Shown: positions 7,400 to 15,562, counted from the first letter of the stretch. The stretch is 64,000 nt of DNA from Bacteroidota bacterium (GCA_963169455.1 CAUJDW010000142.1:1-64000), one strand, 5' to 3'. The notes: generated by a model not told the origin, from the letters alone. Translations and numbers: made by a program.

Positions 7400-9319
7400 C
7401 TATTTCATCTGTATCTCCACGATGGGGATCATGATCTCTACGCGGGTGCCGAGGGCTTCGCCCGTTTTTTCATCTTTCAGGTCGATGGTTTTCACGAATT
7501 GGCCCTTTGAATTGTGCAGGATTTCGAGGCGTTTTTCGGTGATATTGGTGCCGCGCGAGCGGTGGTTGAGGTACTGGGGGTCCTGCATGCGGAGCTGCCT
7601 GGCTTTCTCCCTGCCGATGCCGTTGTCTTCCACCACGCAAAGGATGGTATTCTCGTCATAGAGGAAGAAGAACACTTTGATAAGCCCTTCCTTTTTGGTG
7701 CGCAGCCCGTGTTCAATGGCATTCTCCACGTAGGGCTGCACGATCATGGTCGGCACCCCGAGGATGTCCTCTTCGATCTCCTCGTCGATGATGATCTCGT
7801 ATTTGAGGCGGTTTTCGAAGCGCAGTTTTTCGTTGATATACAAGTACTCTTCCAGGAATTCGATCTCTTTTTCGAGCGAGATGATCTCCAGGTCGGAATA
7901 CTCCAGGCTCCGGCGCATGAGTTGGGCGAACTTGGCGAGGTATTTCGCGGCGGAGGCAATCTCGTGGGAAGTGATGTAATTCTGTATGGAATTGAGGGCG
8001 TTGTACATGAAGTGGGGGTTCATCTGGGCGCGCAGGGCTTTCAGTTGGAGGCGGGTGGCCTGCAGGCGCAGCAGTTCCGTTTCATGCCTTTTTTTCTCGG
8101 CTTCGTATTTCACCTCCAGTTCCATCTGGCGGCGTTTGTCCACCTGTTCGTTGTACTGCTCGGTGTATTTATCGTGCAGGCACTGGTATTTGAAGGCGTT
8201 TTCGTAGTCCTTCTGCTGAGCGAAGAAGCCGGCAAAATCCTTGCACACCCCGGCGAGCTGCTTGTAGTCCTCGATGAGGTGGGCGTATTCCAGGGCGAGG
8301 GAAAAGTGGCGGAGCGCGCGTTTTTCATCGCCCAGTTCGGAATACAGGCGCCCCCGCCAGGATTCGATGATGGAAAAGTTGTAGTAGTCCTCGGCAGATT
8401 TTTGCTTGTAGAGCTGCTCTGCGCGTTCAAAGAGGTGGAGGGCTTCGTCATACTCTCCTTTTTCAAAATAACAGAAGCCCAGGTTGGCGTAGGCGCTGGC
8501 GCGCGCAAACTCGCTGGTGTCGTCGGCGATGTCGATGGCTTTTCGGAAATAGGCCTCGGCTTTTTCCTGGTCGTCGAGCGCGATATAGCCGATGCCGACG
8601 TTGAGGTAGTGCCAGGAAAGGCGGGTTCGGATGCCCATCGACTCGCACATATTGACCACTTTGAGGTAAGCCCGCACGCTGCGCTCGCGGTCGTCGTTGC
8701 GCTCGTACACTTTACCCAGCCCCGAGTGGATGAGGGTCAGGAAGTAATAATCCTTGAGTTCGAGGGGTTGCCCCAGCATGGTGGTGTCTCTGTCGGCGGC
8801 CAGCAGGAGTTCGACGGCGCGGGAGTAATTGCCGTAGTGCAGGTTCATGAAGCCTTCGCGGCAGGTGATGCGGGCCGTGAGCCGCCCATCGGGGAAGCTT
8901 TTCAGCAGCTTGTTGGCCTTTTCCAGGTACTCCATGGCCTGCTGCATGTTTTCGAGGTTCATCAGCACCCCCGCAACATCGATGTACACTTCGGCCTGCT
9001 GTTTGGCTGTGCCCCGGTCCTCCAGGATGTCGATGGCCTGGCGGAAATGGAATTCCGCTTCCGAAAAGTGGTAGAGCTGGTTCTCTGCCGTGGCGGCGTA
9101 GAGGTGGTAGTTGAGCCGGAAATCGGGGTTGTCGTAGGAATCGAGGATGTCGTTGAATTCGCTGAGCAGCTCCCTGGCCCGGGCAACGTTGGTGTAACAA
9201 TAGTGGCTGGCCAGCTTGTCCAGCGAGATCAGGCGCTGCAGCGGGTCGTGCTGCTGCCGCAGCTTGTTTTCCAGTTCGTTGACGTTGATCACCTGAGGGA
9301 CAGGGCTCCCGATAAACAT
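7400..9319 (-). CDS. Cytosolic TPR-LytS type sensor histidine kinase
   Basis: A 639-residue kinase without signal peptide or membrane segment. Residues ~40-380 form a run of tetratricopeptide repeats, followed by a coiled coil (~385-430) and a His_kinase (LytS/YehU-type) domain whose phospho-acceptor His sits in AQMNPHFMYNALNSIQNYI near residue 430. The HATPase domain has PYVENAIEHGL and VEDNGIGRE boxes. It would sense a cytosolic ligand or partner through the TPRs and phosphorylate a LytTR regulator, for which the gene at 9841-10602 is the obvious candidate. A double-glycine peptide gene lies between the two on the same strand. TPR domains bind signalling peptides in Gram-positive RRNPP regulators, so peptide sensing is plausible but unproven. 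Confidence 0.88.
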   Translation of the reverse strand: MFIGSPVPQVINVNELENKLRQQHDPLQRLISLDKLASHYCYTNVARARELLSEFNDILDSYDNPDFRLNYHLYAATAENQLYHFSEAEFHFRQAIDILEDRGTAKQQAEVYIDVAGVLMNLENMQQAMEYLEKANKLLKSFPDGRLTARITCREGFMNLHYGNYSRAVELLLAADRDTTMLGQPLELKDYYFLTLIHSGLGKVYERNDDRERSVRAYLKVVNMCESMGIRTRLSWHYLNVGIGYIALDDQEKAEAYFRKAIDIADDTSEFARASAYANLGFCYFEKGEYDEALHLFERAEQLYKQKSAEDYYNFSIIESWRGRLYSELGDEKRALRHFSLALEYAHLIEDYKQLAGVCKDFAGFFAQQKDYENAFKYQCLHDKYTEQYNEQVDKRRQMELEVKYEAEKKRHETELLRLQATRLQLKALRAQMNPHFMYNALNSIQNYITSHEIASAAKYLAKFAQLMRRSLEYSDLEIISLEKEIEFLEEYLYINEKLRFENRLKYEIIIDEEIEEDILGVPTMIVQPYVENAIEHGLRTKKEGLIKVFFFLYDENTILCVVEDNGIGREKARQLRMQDPQYLNHRSRGTNITEKRLEILHNSKGQFVKTIDLKDEKTGEALGTRVEIMIPIVEIQMK

Positions 9320-9352
9320 AAGCCGCCTGATAGATTTCTACGAAAAACAGAA

Positions 9353-9385
9353 AAGGGCTCACCTCGCCACCGAGATACAGCCCTT
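9353..9385 (-). terminator. Terminator after the double-glycine peptide gene
   Basis: Minus-strand hairpin with 7-bp outer arms (AAGGGCT/AGCCCTT) and an inner CTCG-GTGG-CGAG stem, followed by TTCTGTTTTT. It separates the peptide gene (ending 9412) from the kinase start (9319), implying that the peptide can be made as an independent abundant transcript. Confidence 0.55.
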
Positions 9386-9411
9386 AAGATAGGTATTTTT
9401 CCGGAAAATGC

Positions 9412-9555
9412 CTATTGGGGGACGATGCCGCCACAGCCATTATTCCAGTTTTTGTTTTTGGTTTTTTTACCACCGACGATCTTGTTCTGGTCATCCTTCT
9501 TGATCGTCTTGATGTCCTTCTTGAGGTCTTCGAGATTTTTTTTGGATTTTCCCAT
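9412..9555 (-). CDS. 47-residue double-glycine leader peptide (candidate RiPP, bacteriocin or signal precursor)
   Basis: A short ORF in a different frame from the other open frames here. It begins MGKSKKNLEDLKKDIKTI and continues KKDDQNKIVGG, a charged amphipathic leader ending in a Gly-Gly cleavage-type motif, then an 18-residue basic core that ends WNNGCGGIVPQ. This layout is that of double-glycine precursors processed by C39 peptidase transporters in Bacteroidota. An AGGG lies five bases before the ATG and a terminator follows the stop. It sits between a LytTR response regulator and a TPR kinase on the same strand. No maturase or C39 transporter is present in the window. It was recognised by composition and motif only, so the function remains open. 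Confidence 0.65.
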   Translation of the reverse strand: MGKSKKNLEDLKKDIKTIKKDDQNKIVGGKKTKNKNWNNGCGGIVPQ

Positions 9556-9751
9556 AGTACCCTATTTTTTGTGCAAAAGCTCAAAAGGATTCATCGCTTC
9601 CGATTCGGTTCGTTCAGTAAAAGTAACAAATTATTCCATACGGGGCAGGCTGCCGAAAGCCTTGATTTACATTTTTTTATTACCCATAAAAGGAAAGGGC
9701 ATGCCTTCGCCTTTCACCCCATATACGCTTTAAGGCGTCAAAAGTTTCAAC

Positions 9752-9771
9752 GCGCCCGCCATTTCGGGCGC
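9752..9771 (-). terminator. Hairpin downstream of the LytTR regulator
   Basis: Perfect 7-bp GC stem (GCGCCCG/CGGGCGC) with a 6-base loop, 70 bases after the regulator's stop codon, followed on the minus strand by a weak T-rich stretch. Probably terminates the regulator transcript before the peptide gene. Confidence 0.4.
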
Positions 9772-9840
9772 AGGTGAAAAATGCGCTCCGGCTTGTATCC
9801 GGGAAACAGAGCGGCGAAACGGCTATGCGTTGCCGGGCGC

Positions 9841-10602
9841 TTACAGCCCCTCCTGCAGTCGTTTCATCTGTTCCATGAAAGCGGGCCGTCTCCGGCGCGA
9901 CACCTCGATCTTCATGTTGTCGTCCATGATGAGGTAACCGCCGTCTCCTTTGACGAATTTGCGCATGTAGTTCAGGTTGATCACGTGGCGTTTGTGTACC
10001 CTGTAGAAATTGAAAGGGGCCAACAGGTCTTCGTAGGCCTTGATGGTTTTGGAAGCGGTAATGCGCTCCCCGTTGTTGAGGTAGATGTGGGTGTAGTTAT
10101 CTTCCGCCTCGAAGCGCACGATGTCCTTGATATTGACGAAGTACACGCCGTCGAGGGCGGAGATGCTCATTTTTGTGAAGGCGTTTGGATTATTGTAGTA
10201 GCTGTTGAAAATGTCCAGTTGTTTATCCATCGAGCTGCTCTTCCTGAGCTGGATGCGGGATACTGCATCCTTGAGCACATCGGGGTCGATGGGCTTCAGG
10301 ATGTAGCCGATGGAGCTGTATTCACAGGCCTTGATGGCGTACTCCTCATGCGCGGTGACGAAGATCACCTCGAACTCTACAGGCCGGATCTGGTTGAGCA
10401 ACTGGAACACCAGGCCGTCGGGCAGGCTGATGTCCAGGAACGCCACGTCGGGCTGCACCTCCGGGTCGGCAAGCAGCTCCAGCCCCTCTTCCACCGTGGA
10501 GGCTTCGCCGACCACTTCGACCTCCTCGCAGTACTTGGCCAGCATGTTTTTGAGGTTGTTCAACCCCTTTACTTCATCCTCTACGATTACCGCATGAATC
10601 AC
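9841..10602 (-). CDS. LytTR family response regulator
   Basis: A 253-residue two-domain regulator. The receiver domain has the acidic EDE cluster near residue 10, the phospho-acceptor Asp in FLDISLPDG (~57), the Thr in FVTAHEEYAIKA and the Lys in ILKPID. The LytTR DNA-binding domain spans ~145-250 (RFEAEDNYTHIYL, FYRVHKRHVINLNY). It is the probable partner of the TPR kinase at 7400-9319, in the same orientation with the peptide gene between them. LytTR proteins bind paired 9-bp sites near their targets; I cannot identify such sites with confidence here. Confidence 0.9.
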   Translation of the reverse strand: MIHAVIVEDEVKGLNNLKNMLAKYCEEVEVVGEASTVEEGLELLADPEVQPDVAFLDISLPDGLVFQLLNQIRPVEFEVIFVTAHEEYAIKACEYSSIGYILKPIDPDVLKDAVSRIQLRKSSSMDKQLDIFNSYYNNPNAFTKMSISALDGVYFVNIKDIVRFEAEDNYTHIYLNNGERITASKTIKAYEDLLAPFNFYRVHKRHVINLNYMRKFVKGDGGYLIMDDNMKIEVSRRRRPAFMEQMKRLQEGL

Positions 10603-10858
10603 GGGCCTGGAATTTGGTTTTACAAAACGGCTTCAGGCGGCTTCCTGAAACACAAAATAGCGTTTGCCTCTTTTGAAGTTGGCGCCGGTTATGCCCGGCT
10701 TTTATTTAACAGGGATTGATAATCTGTAAAAGCGTGGTTTGGCTCCGGCCTAAGCGCCGGCTTTTCGGGCAGCGGTTTCGGGATGTTTTCCTCCTGCAAA
10801 ATAAATTAAAATTATCAGGATATAAAAATTTTATTAAGCCATTTTATTCTTCTAAGCA

Positions 10859-10971
10859 AACCCGGGAGGTTTTATATTAACCTCCCGGGTTTGCGTGAGG
10901 TTTTATATTAACCTCCCGGGTTTGGGTGAGGTTTTGTATAAACCTCCCGGGTTTGCGTGAGGTTTTGTATT
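10859..10971. repeat. 31-bp tandem repeat array with internal palindromes
   Basis: Three full 31-base units and one partial unit start at 10866, 10897, 10928 and 10959. Each contains GAGGTTTTATATTAACCTCC and a CCCGGG core. The first unit with its left flank forms a perfect 13-bp hairpin (10859-10871 with 10879-10891). The array ends 24 bases before the channel gene start, so it overlaps the likely promoter. The 256 bases between it and the LytTR gene hold no gene I can support. Confidence 0.8.
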
Positions 10972-10994
10972 TTCTGGCCCAAAACAAGGGAAGG

Positions 10995-11819
10995 ATGTCA
11001 AACCGAAAGAACGGCTCAGTCCGGGAAAAACTCCATGAAATCATTTTCGAGTCCGACACCCCGGCGGGCAAAATATTCGACATTGCGCTCCTCCTCCTGA
11101 TCGTGGCCAGCGTGCTGACGGTCATGGTGGAAAGCATCGAAGCCATTCACAGCCGGGCCCCCCGTTTTTTTCTCATTGCGGAGTGGGGCTTCACCGTTAT
11201 TTTCACCATTGAATACTTCCTGCGCCTGTACTGTGTTTACCGGCCGATGAAATACGCCCGCAGCTTTTTCGGCATGGTCGACCTGCTGTCGATTCTGCCC
11301 ACTTACCTGGAACTGCTGATCCAGGGCACGCACTACCTGATGGTCATCCGCGCCCTGCGGCTGCTGCGGATATTCCGGATCTTCAAAATGGGGCATTTCC
11401 TCACCGCAGGCAATACCATTGTCCGGGCGCTGAAAGCCAGCCGGCGGAAGATCACGGTATTCCTCTCCGCCATCCTGCTCATCGTCATCATCATCGGCTC
11501 GGTGATGTATATGGTGGAAGGGGGGCAAAACGAGAGCTTTTCCAACATCCCCCGCAGTATCTACTGGGCCATCGTTACCCTGACGACTGTGGGCTACGGC
11601 GACATCACCCCCGTCACCGGCATCGGCCAGTTCCTGTCGGCCCTGGTGATGATCCTCGGCTATGCCATCATCGCCGTGCCCACCGGCATCGTATCGGCGG
11701 AATTCATCAGTGAGCGCAACATGGAGTCCAGCAATCAGGCCTGCCGCTTCTGCAGCCGGGAAGGCCATACCTCCGACGCCGTCTACTGCAAATTCTGCGG
11801 GGAAAAGCTGAATGAATAG
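10995..11819 (+). CDS. Voltage-gated-type potassium channel with C-terminal zinc-ribbon-like tail
   Basis: A 274-residue six-TM channel. S4 carries regularly spaced arginines (ALRLLRIFRIFKM), the pore has the K+ selectivity filter TTVGYGD, and S6 contains the gating-hinge region GYAIIAVPTG. The cytosolic tail has two CxxC pairs (CRFC ... CKFC) about 17 residues apart, typical of a small zinc ribbon. ATG 10995 is chosen over upstream starts because those would translate the 31-bp tandem repeats. No ligand-binding RCK or cNMP domain is fused. It probably controls membrane potential or K+ flux. Confidence 0.88.
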   Translation: MSNRKNGSVREKLHEIIFESDTPAGKIFDIALLLLIVASVLTVMVESIEAIHSRAPRFFLIAEWGFTVIFTIEYFLRLYCVYRPMKYARSFFGMVDLLSILPTYLELLIQGTHYLMVIRALRLLRIFRIFKMGHFLTAGNTIVRALKASRRKITVFLSAILLIVIIIGSVMYMVEGGQNESFSNIPRSIYWAIVTLTTVGYGDITPVTGIGQFLSALVMILGYAIIAVPTGIVSAEFISERNMESSNQACRFCSREGHTSDAVYCKFCGEKLNE

Positions 11820-11876
11820 CCTGCCGGACCCCAGCCTTACCGGCGACAGGTTTCGGGTTGCCTCTTATCCCATGCT

Positions 11877-12299
11877 CTACGCTCCCGGCACCCGGGTTGT
11901 GGCGAACAGCCGTTTGATGCTGTATTTTTTCCCCGCCCCGTTGGCCCAGATCATGAGCATGCCGCCCATGATGGCGATGTTTTTCATAAAAAGAATAGAC
12001 TGAAGGCGCCTGGCCGGTTCGGGGTCGTTCCAGAAAGAATGGACGATGAAGGTGACCGGCACCCAGTACAGGAGCAACATGAGGGTGGCCATGCCGGTTC
12101 GATACCCCATCAGGAGCATGGCGCCGCCGAGCACCAGGAGGATGATGGCCCCGACCAGCAGCAGGTCCTGGTTCCAGTTCAGGCCATACAGGGTCATTTT
12201 CTCTTTGGTTTCCCGGAAATAAAAAATGGAGTCGTAAGCTTCGTAGAGGAAAATAAAGGACAACATGGCTCTGCCCAGCAAGTCCGTAATATCTTTCAT
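11877..12299 (-). CDS. DoxX-like integral membrane protein
   Basis: A 140-residue inner-membrane protein with four predicted helices and the DoxX-family pattern: LLGRAMLSFIFL in helix 1, a polar loop, LVGAIILLVLGGAMLLMG in helix 2, and a LFMKNIAIMGGMLMI helix 4. DoxX-type proteins are associated with quinone or redox stress functions, but the biochemical role is not general. It is convergent with the potassium channel gene and separated by ~80 bases from the upstream dehydrogenase. Confidence 0.75.
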   Translation of the reverse strand: MKDITDLLGRAMLSFIFLYEAYDSIFYFRETKEKMTLYGLNWNQDLLLVGAIILLVLGGAMLLMGYRTGMATLMLLLYWVPVTFIVHSFWNDPEPARRLQSILFMKNIAIMGGMLMIWANGAGKKYSIKRLFATTRVPGA

Positions 12300-12378
12300 T
12301 CGTCTTTTATTTGAAAAATCACCCTGTCAAGGTAGGCGAATTTCCGCAAATGCAGCCGGTGGGCGGGCGATTTCTTTT

Positions 12379-13950
12379 TCAGGCCTGCCGCAGGAATCTG
12401 GCCACTGCCCGCGCCACGTTCTGCCCGTCCATGGCGGCGGAAATGATGCCGCCGGCGTAGCCGGCTCCCTCGCCGGCGGGAAACAGCCCGGCCGCCTCAG
12501 GATGCATGAAGGATTCGGCGCCGCGCGGGATGCGAATGGGCGCGCTGGTGCGGCTTTCGGTAGCGATGACATTGGCCTCTTCAGTGAAATAGCCTTTCAT
12601 TTTGCGCCCGAATTCCTGCACTCCTGCCCGCAGGCGCTCATAAATAGCCGGCGGCAGCAGTTCGTGCAGCGGCGCGCTGAGCAGGCCAGGTATATAGGAG
12701 GTAGGCGGCAGGCTGGCGGACAGGGTACCCCTGGTGAAGTCGGTCAGCCGCTGCGCCGGCGCCTTCTGGCTGCCGTCGCCGAAATTGAACATGGCCTGTT
12801 CGACCTCCTGCTGAAAGGCAAGCCCGGCGAAAACGCCGTGTTTTTCATACAGTTTCAGGTCTTCCAGTTCCACGGCCACCACCGTGCCGGAATTGGCGAA
12901 TGGGGAGTCGCGGCGCGACATGGACATGCCGTTCACGACGATCTCGCCGGGGGCGGTGGCCGCCGGCACAACCAGCCCGCCAGGGCACATGCAGAAAGAA
13001 AAAACGCCCCGCCCGAAGGCCTGGCAGGCCAGGCGGTAACTCGATGCCGGCAGGTGTTCCTCCCGGGGCGACTGATGGTACTGGATCCTGTCGATCAGAA
13101 GTTGGGGGTGCTCGATACGCACACCCAGCGCATAGGGCTTGGCCTCGATGCGGATGCCCCTGCGGTGCAGCAGGTAGTAAATGTCGCGGGCGGAATGGCC
13201 GGTGGCCAGAATGACTGCACCCGCCCGGTATTCTTCGGCCTCATTGGCCACTACGCCGAGCATGCGCCCTTCCTGCAGGATGAAATCCGTAACCGGGCTA
13301 TCGAAGTGCACCTCGCCGCCGAAGTGCAGGATGGTTTCCCTGATATTTGCGACGATGCGGGGCAGCTTATTGGAACCGATGTGGGGATGGGCGTCGATGA
13401 GGATATCCGGACTGGCGCCATGTTCCACAAGCAGTTTCATCGCTTTGTAGATATTGCCGCGCTTGTGGGAGCGGGTGTACAGTTTCCCGTCGGAATAGGC
13501 GCCGGCGCCACCCTCGCCGAAGCAGTAATTGGAGTGGGGGTTTACCAGGCCGAACTGCTGGATGGCGCGCAGGTCGCGCCGGCGGGCGCGCACGTCTTTT
13601 CCCCTGTCGAGGAGTATGGGCTTCAGCCCGAGCTCGATCAGTTCGAGGGCGGCGAAGTACCCCGCCGGGCCCGTGCCGACGATGATCACGGCAGGAGATT
13701 TTTCCACCTGTTTCAGGCTGCCGAGCAGGGCGGGTTCGGGCTGGAAGGCTTCGCTCGCGTAAACGTCGGCCCGCAGGACGATGAGGGGGCGGGGGCCGCG
13801 GGAATCGATGGAGCGGCGGGTAAACACCACATCGCGAACGTCCTTTTCCGGCAGGCGGCTCTTCCGGATGGCCCGCTGCCGGGCCAGGGCTTCATCGGCT
13901 GCTTCAGCCGGCAGCAATTTCAGTTCAACTTGTTTGATCATGTACCGCAC
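12379..13950 (-). CDS. FAD-dependent dehydrogenase (COG2509-like)
   Basis: A 523-residue flavoprotein. An N-terminal ~90-residue domain precedes a dinucleotide-binding fold (VIIVGTGPAGYFAALELIE, residues ~88-106). Further motifs are the GAGAYSDGKLYTR region, an ATGHSARD box and the C-terminal FAD-binding stretch PAGEGAGYAGGI. This matches the family annotated as uncharacterised FAD-dependent dehydrogenases. It is cytosolic; the substrate is unknown. An internal Met at codon 4 is an alternative start. The stop of the downstream minus-strand gene set suggests an independent transcript. Confidence 0.85.
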   Translation of the reverse strand: MRYMIKQVELKLLPAEAADEALARQRAIRKSRLPEKDVRDVVFTRRSIDSRGPRPLIVLRADVYASEAFQPEPALLGSLKQVEKSPAVIIVGTGPAGYFAALELIELGLKPILLDRGKDVRARRRDLRAIQQFGLVNPHSNYCFGEGGAGAYSDGKLYTRSHKRGNIYKAMKLLVEHGASPDILIDAHPHIGSNKLPRIVANIRETILHFGGEVHFDSPVTDFILQEGRMLGVVANEAEEYRAGAVILATGHSARDIYYLLHRRGIRIEAKPYALGVRIEHPQLLIDRIQYHQSPREEHLPASSYRLACQAFGRGVFSFCMCPGGLVVPAATAPGEIVVNGMSMSRRDSPFANSGTVVAVELEDLKLYEKHGVFAGLAFQQEVEQAMFNFGDGSQKAPAQRLTDFTRGTLSASLPPTSYIPGLLSAPLHELLPPAIYERLRAGVQEFGRKMKGYFTEEANVIATESRTSAPIRIPRGAESFMHPEAAGLFPAGEGAGYAGGIISAAMDGQNVARAVARFLRQA

Positions 13951-13967
13951 TGATTACCGGGCAGGAC

Positions 13968-14591
13968 TCAGCCGCCTCTTTTTCTACGCTCCTTTTTTGC
14001 CGGCTCGCCCGCATTCGTCGTATCGGCGGGGGGAAGCGGAGCCGGCTCGATTTCCAGGCTATCGGGGGCTGCCTGGAGGCTCTCCTTCAGCTCCTGGCTC
14101 ACTTCGCCGCTTTCGCGCGCCAGCTTTTTGCGAACGGGCGGCGCCTTGCCCACGGCGACCTCAGCCGCCTCGGGTTTCGGGCGTGAATATACGCGATCGC
14201 CTATCTTTCGGAAGCTGTCGGGGATAAAAATCCGGACTTCCACTTCTTCGAAAGCCTGCATGCCCGCTGCTCTTATGGCAAGGCGCTTGAGGTCGTGGGA
14301 AAAGAGGCCGAAGGTATCCCGGCCTTCCCGCGCCTCGAAGCGGTAGCGGCCGTTTTCCACCAGGTGGTCGAAGACCGGCTGGGTCGAGGAGTAAACGCTG
14401 ACCTGAGATTCGGTCATGATATTGTTGCCGGCCCAGGGCTGTATGGTGTAGGAGTCCCCTTCAAAGAGGCCGAAAACCAGGAATGCCGTGCTATCCGGCA
14501 CTTCGAAGGTTTGGTGGAGGGTTTTTTTCAGTTGGGCCAGGGCCGGAGCGCCGGCCAGCAGCCCAAGCGCCAGCACAAGGACAGTCCTCAT
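13968..14591 (-). CDS. Secreted protein, tandem paralogue of the next upstream gene
   Basis: A 207-residue exported protein (signal peptide ending APALAQ). The first ~110 residues align with the neighbour at 14716-15162: both begin with a KTL..F strand, continue with a TWSNN/PWAGNN-type segment, a 'GRY' strand, and end in an INAPENV/FIPDSF-like strand. The last ~80 residues are a low-complexity Pro/Lys/Glu tail. The fold resembles beta-rich DUF4097-like proteins, but I do not claim membership. Its role is unknown; it is probably periplasmic. Confidence 0.6.
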   Translation of the reverse strand: MRTVLVLALGLLAGAPALAQLKKTLHQTFEVPDSTAFLVFGLFEGDSYTIQPWAGNNIMTESQVSVYSSTQPVFDHLVENGRYRFEAREGRDTFGLFSHDLKRLAIRAAGMQAFEEVEVRIFIPDSFRKIGDRVYSRPKPEAAEVAVGKAPPVRKKLARESGEVSQELKESLQAAPDSLEIEPAPLPPADTTNAGEPAKKERRKRGG

Positions 14592-14651
14592 GGATCATTT
14601 GTTTGGCCAAAAAAGAAATCGATGGAAAAACATCCGCTTGCTCAGCAAACA

Positions 14652-14689
14652 ATTAGGGTGTAACGCCCTTGGCGGCATTACACCCTAAT
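14652..14689 (-). terminator. Hairpin between the two paralogous secreted-protein genes
   Basis: Perfect 12-bp arms (ATTAGGGTGTAA/TTACACCCTAAT) with an inner CGCC/GGCG pair. On the minus strand it follows the upstream paralogue's stop by 26 bases and is followed by a short T-rich stretch. Either an attenuator within a two-gene operon or a processed stem. Confidence 0.5.
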
Positions 14690-14715
14690 AAACGCGCGCT
14701 GACTTTAAAAGTTGC

Positions 14716-15162
14716 TCAGAGCGCGGAGGAAGCTTCGGCAAGCGCACCTTCCTGAATTTCCCGCACTTTGACCTGCACGTTCTCCGGCGCATTGATGAGG
14801 AAGGAAACCTTTTCCGCGATCGGCTTGCCCCCAATTCTGACCTCCCGGCCAAGATTGGGTGCGACGATCGTATAGGCGCCTTCTTTTTCCTCACTGCGCA
14901 GGTTATAACGGCCGGCCTGCACCAGCGATTTCAGCAGTGCTTCGCTTCCGCTTTCCAGGGAAACCTGTATCTGCACCCGAAGGTAGTTGTTGCTCCAGGT
15001 TTGCACCTCGACGGGCCCCTGTACTTCGAATGTTATTACCTGATTTCCCTCCAGGTTAAAGGATTTGACCAGTGTCTTCTCCACCTCTTGCCCGTAGGCG
15101 AATACGGATACGAACAATAGGAGGATGGCCTGGATCAAAGCTCGGTGTGTAAAGTTTTTCAT
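14716..15162 (-). CDS. Secreted protein, tandem paralogue of the downstream gene
   Basis: A 148-residue exported protein (signal peptide ending VFAYGQ). The start at 15162 is supported by a strong Shine-Dalgarno sequence AGGAGG eight bases upstream, unusual in Bacteroidota; an earlier Met at 15243 has none. The mature part is beta-rich and homologous to the first domain of the 13968-14591 product but lacks its Lys/Pro tail. Function unknown. Confidence 0.7.
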   Translation of the reverse strand: MKNFTHRALIQAILLLFVSVFAYGQEVEKTLVKSFNLEGNQVITFEVQGPVEVQTWSNNYLRVQIQVSLESGSEALLKSLVQAGRYNLRSEEKEGAYTIVAPNLGREVRIGGKPIAEKVSFLINAPENVQVKVREIQEGALAEASSAL

Positions 15163-15378
15163 AGGCAGCCTCCTGGTATTTTGGTTATTAAATGTGATTG
15201 TTTTCTCTTTTTTGTTCATGGGACTGCCTTTTGGGATGTTCATTGTTTGCCTTTTTTCCGATCAACTCATTTCTACAAAAAAAGATTCCCGAAACCCCGC
15301 AAACGCTGCCTGAAGTTTTAAGTTGGCCAGCCTTGCCTTCAAAGTTTTTCCACTGCTGCGGCGGGCAGCGCCTTGGGA

Positions 15379-15443
15379 GGTTTCAAGTTTCAGGCTTGCC
15401 GCAGGCTCACCTCGTCTCCCCCTCTCCCAGTCTCCCAGTCTCC
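15379..15443. repeat. 65-bp direct repeat, copy 1
   Basis: Identical to 15549-15613, offset by 170 bases. It contains GTTTCAGGCTTGCCGCAGG and a CTCCCAGTCTCCCAGTCTCC tract. It lies in the 518-base gap upstream of the secreted paralogues and downstream of kdsA. No gene is supported in 15163-15680. Confidence 0.8.
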
Positions 15444-15492
15444 ATTGGGTGTTTCAGGTTTTTACCCGGCTGAGCGCAGCGAGGACGGGGCT

Positions 15493-15562
15493 GGTTCCAG
15501 GTTTCAGGTTCCAGGTTTCAGGTTTCAGGTTCCAGGTTTCAGGTTCCAGGTTTCAAGTTTCA
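15493..15562. repeat. Heptamer tandem repeat GGTTYCA
   Basis: Ten consecutive 7-base units alternating GGTTCCA and GGTTTCA (the last reads AGTTTCA), running directly into the second copy of the 65-bp repeat. Likely variable in length; no function evident. Confidence 0.8.

Noticed and set aside
9384-9584. A 66-codon minus-strand frame across the peptide gene
   Set aside because: Ser/Arg/Thr-rich shadow; the overlapping 47-residue frame has a leader-like sequence, GG motif, AGGG before its start and a terminator after its stop.
7514-9733. A 739-codon open frame on the plus strand
   Set aside because: It is the antisense of the TPR kinase gene; composition is Val/Phe/Gly-rich and no domain is recognisable. 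GC-rich coding sequence often leaves the opposite strand open.
10866-10971. CRISPR array
   Set aside because: The 31-bp units are directly abutting with no unique spacers and no cas genes are present.
12265-13953. A 562-codon plus-strand frame
   Set aside because: Antisense to the FAD dehydrogenase, which has clear cofactor motifs on the minus strand.
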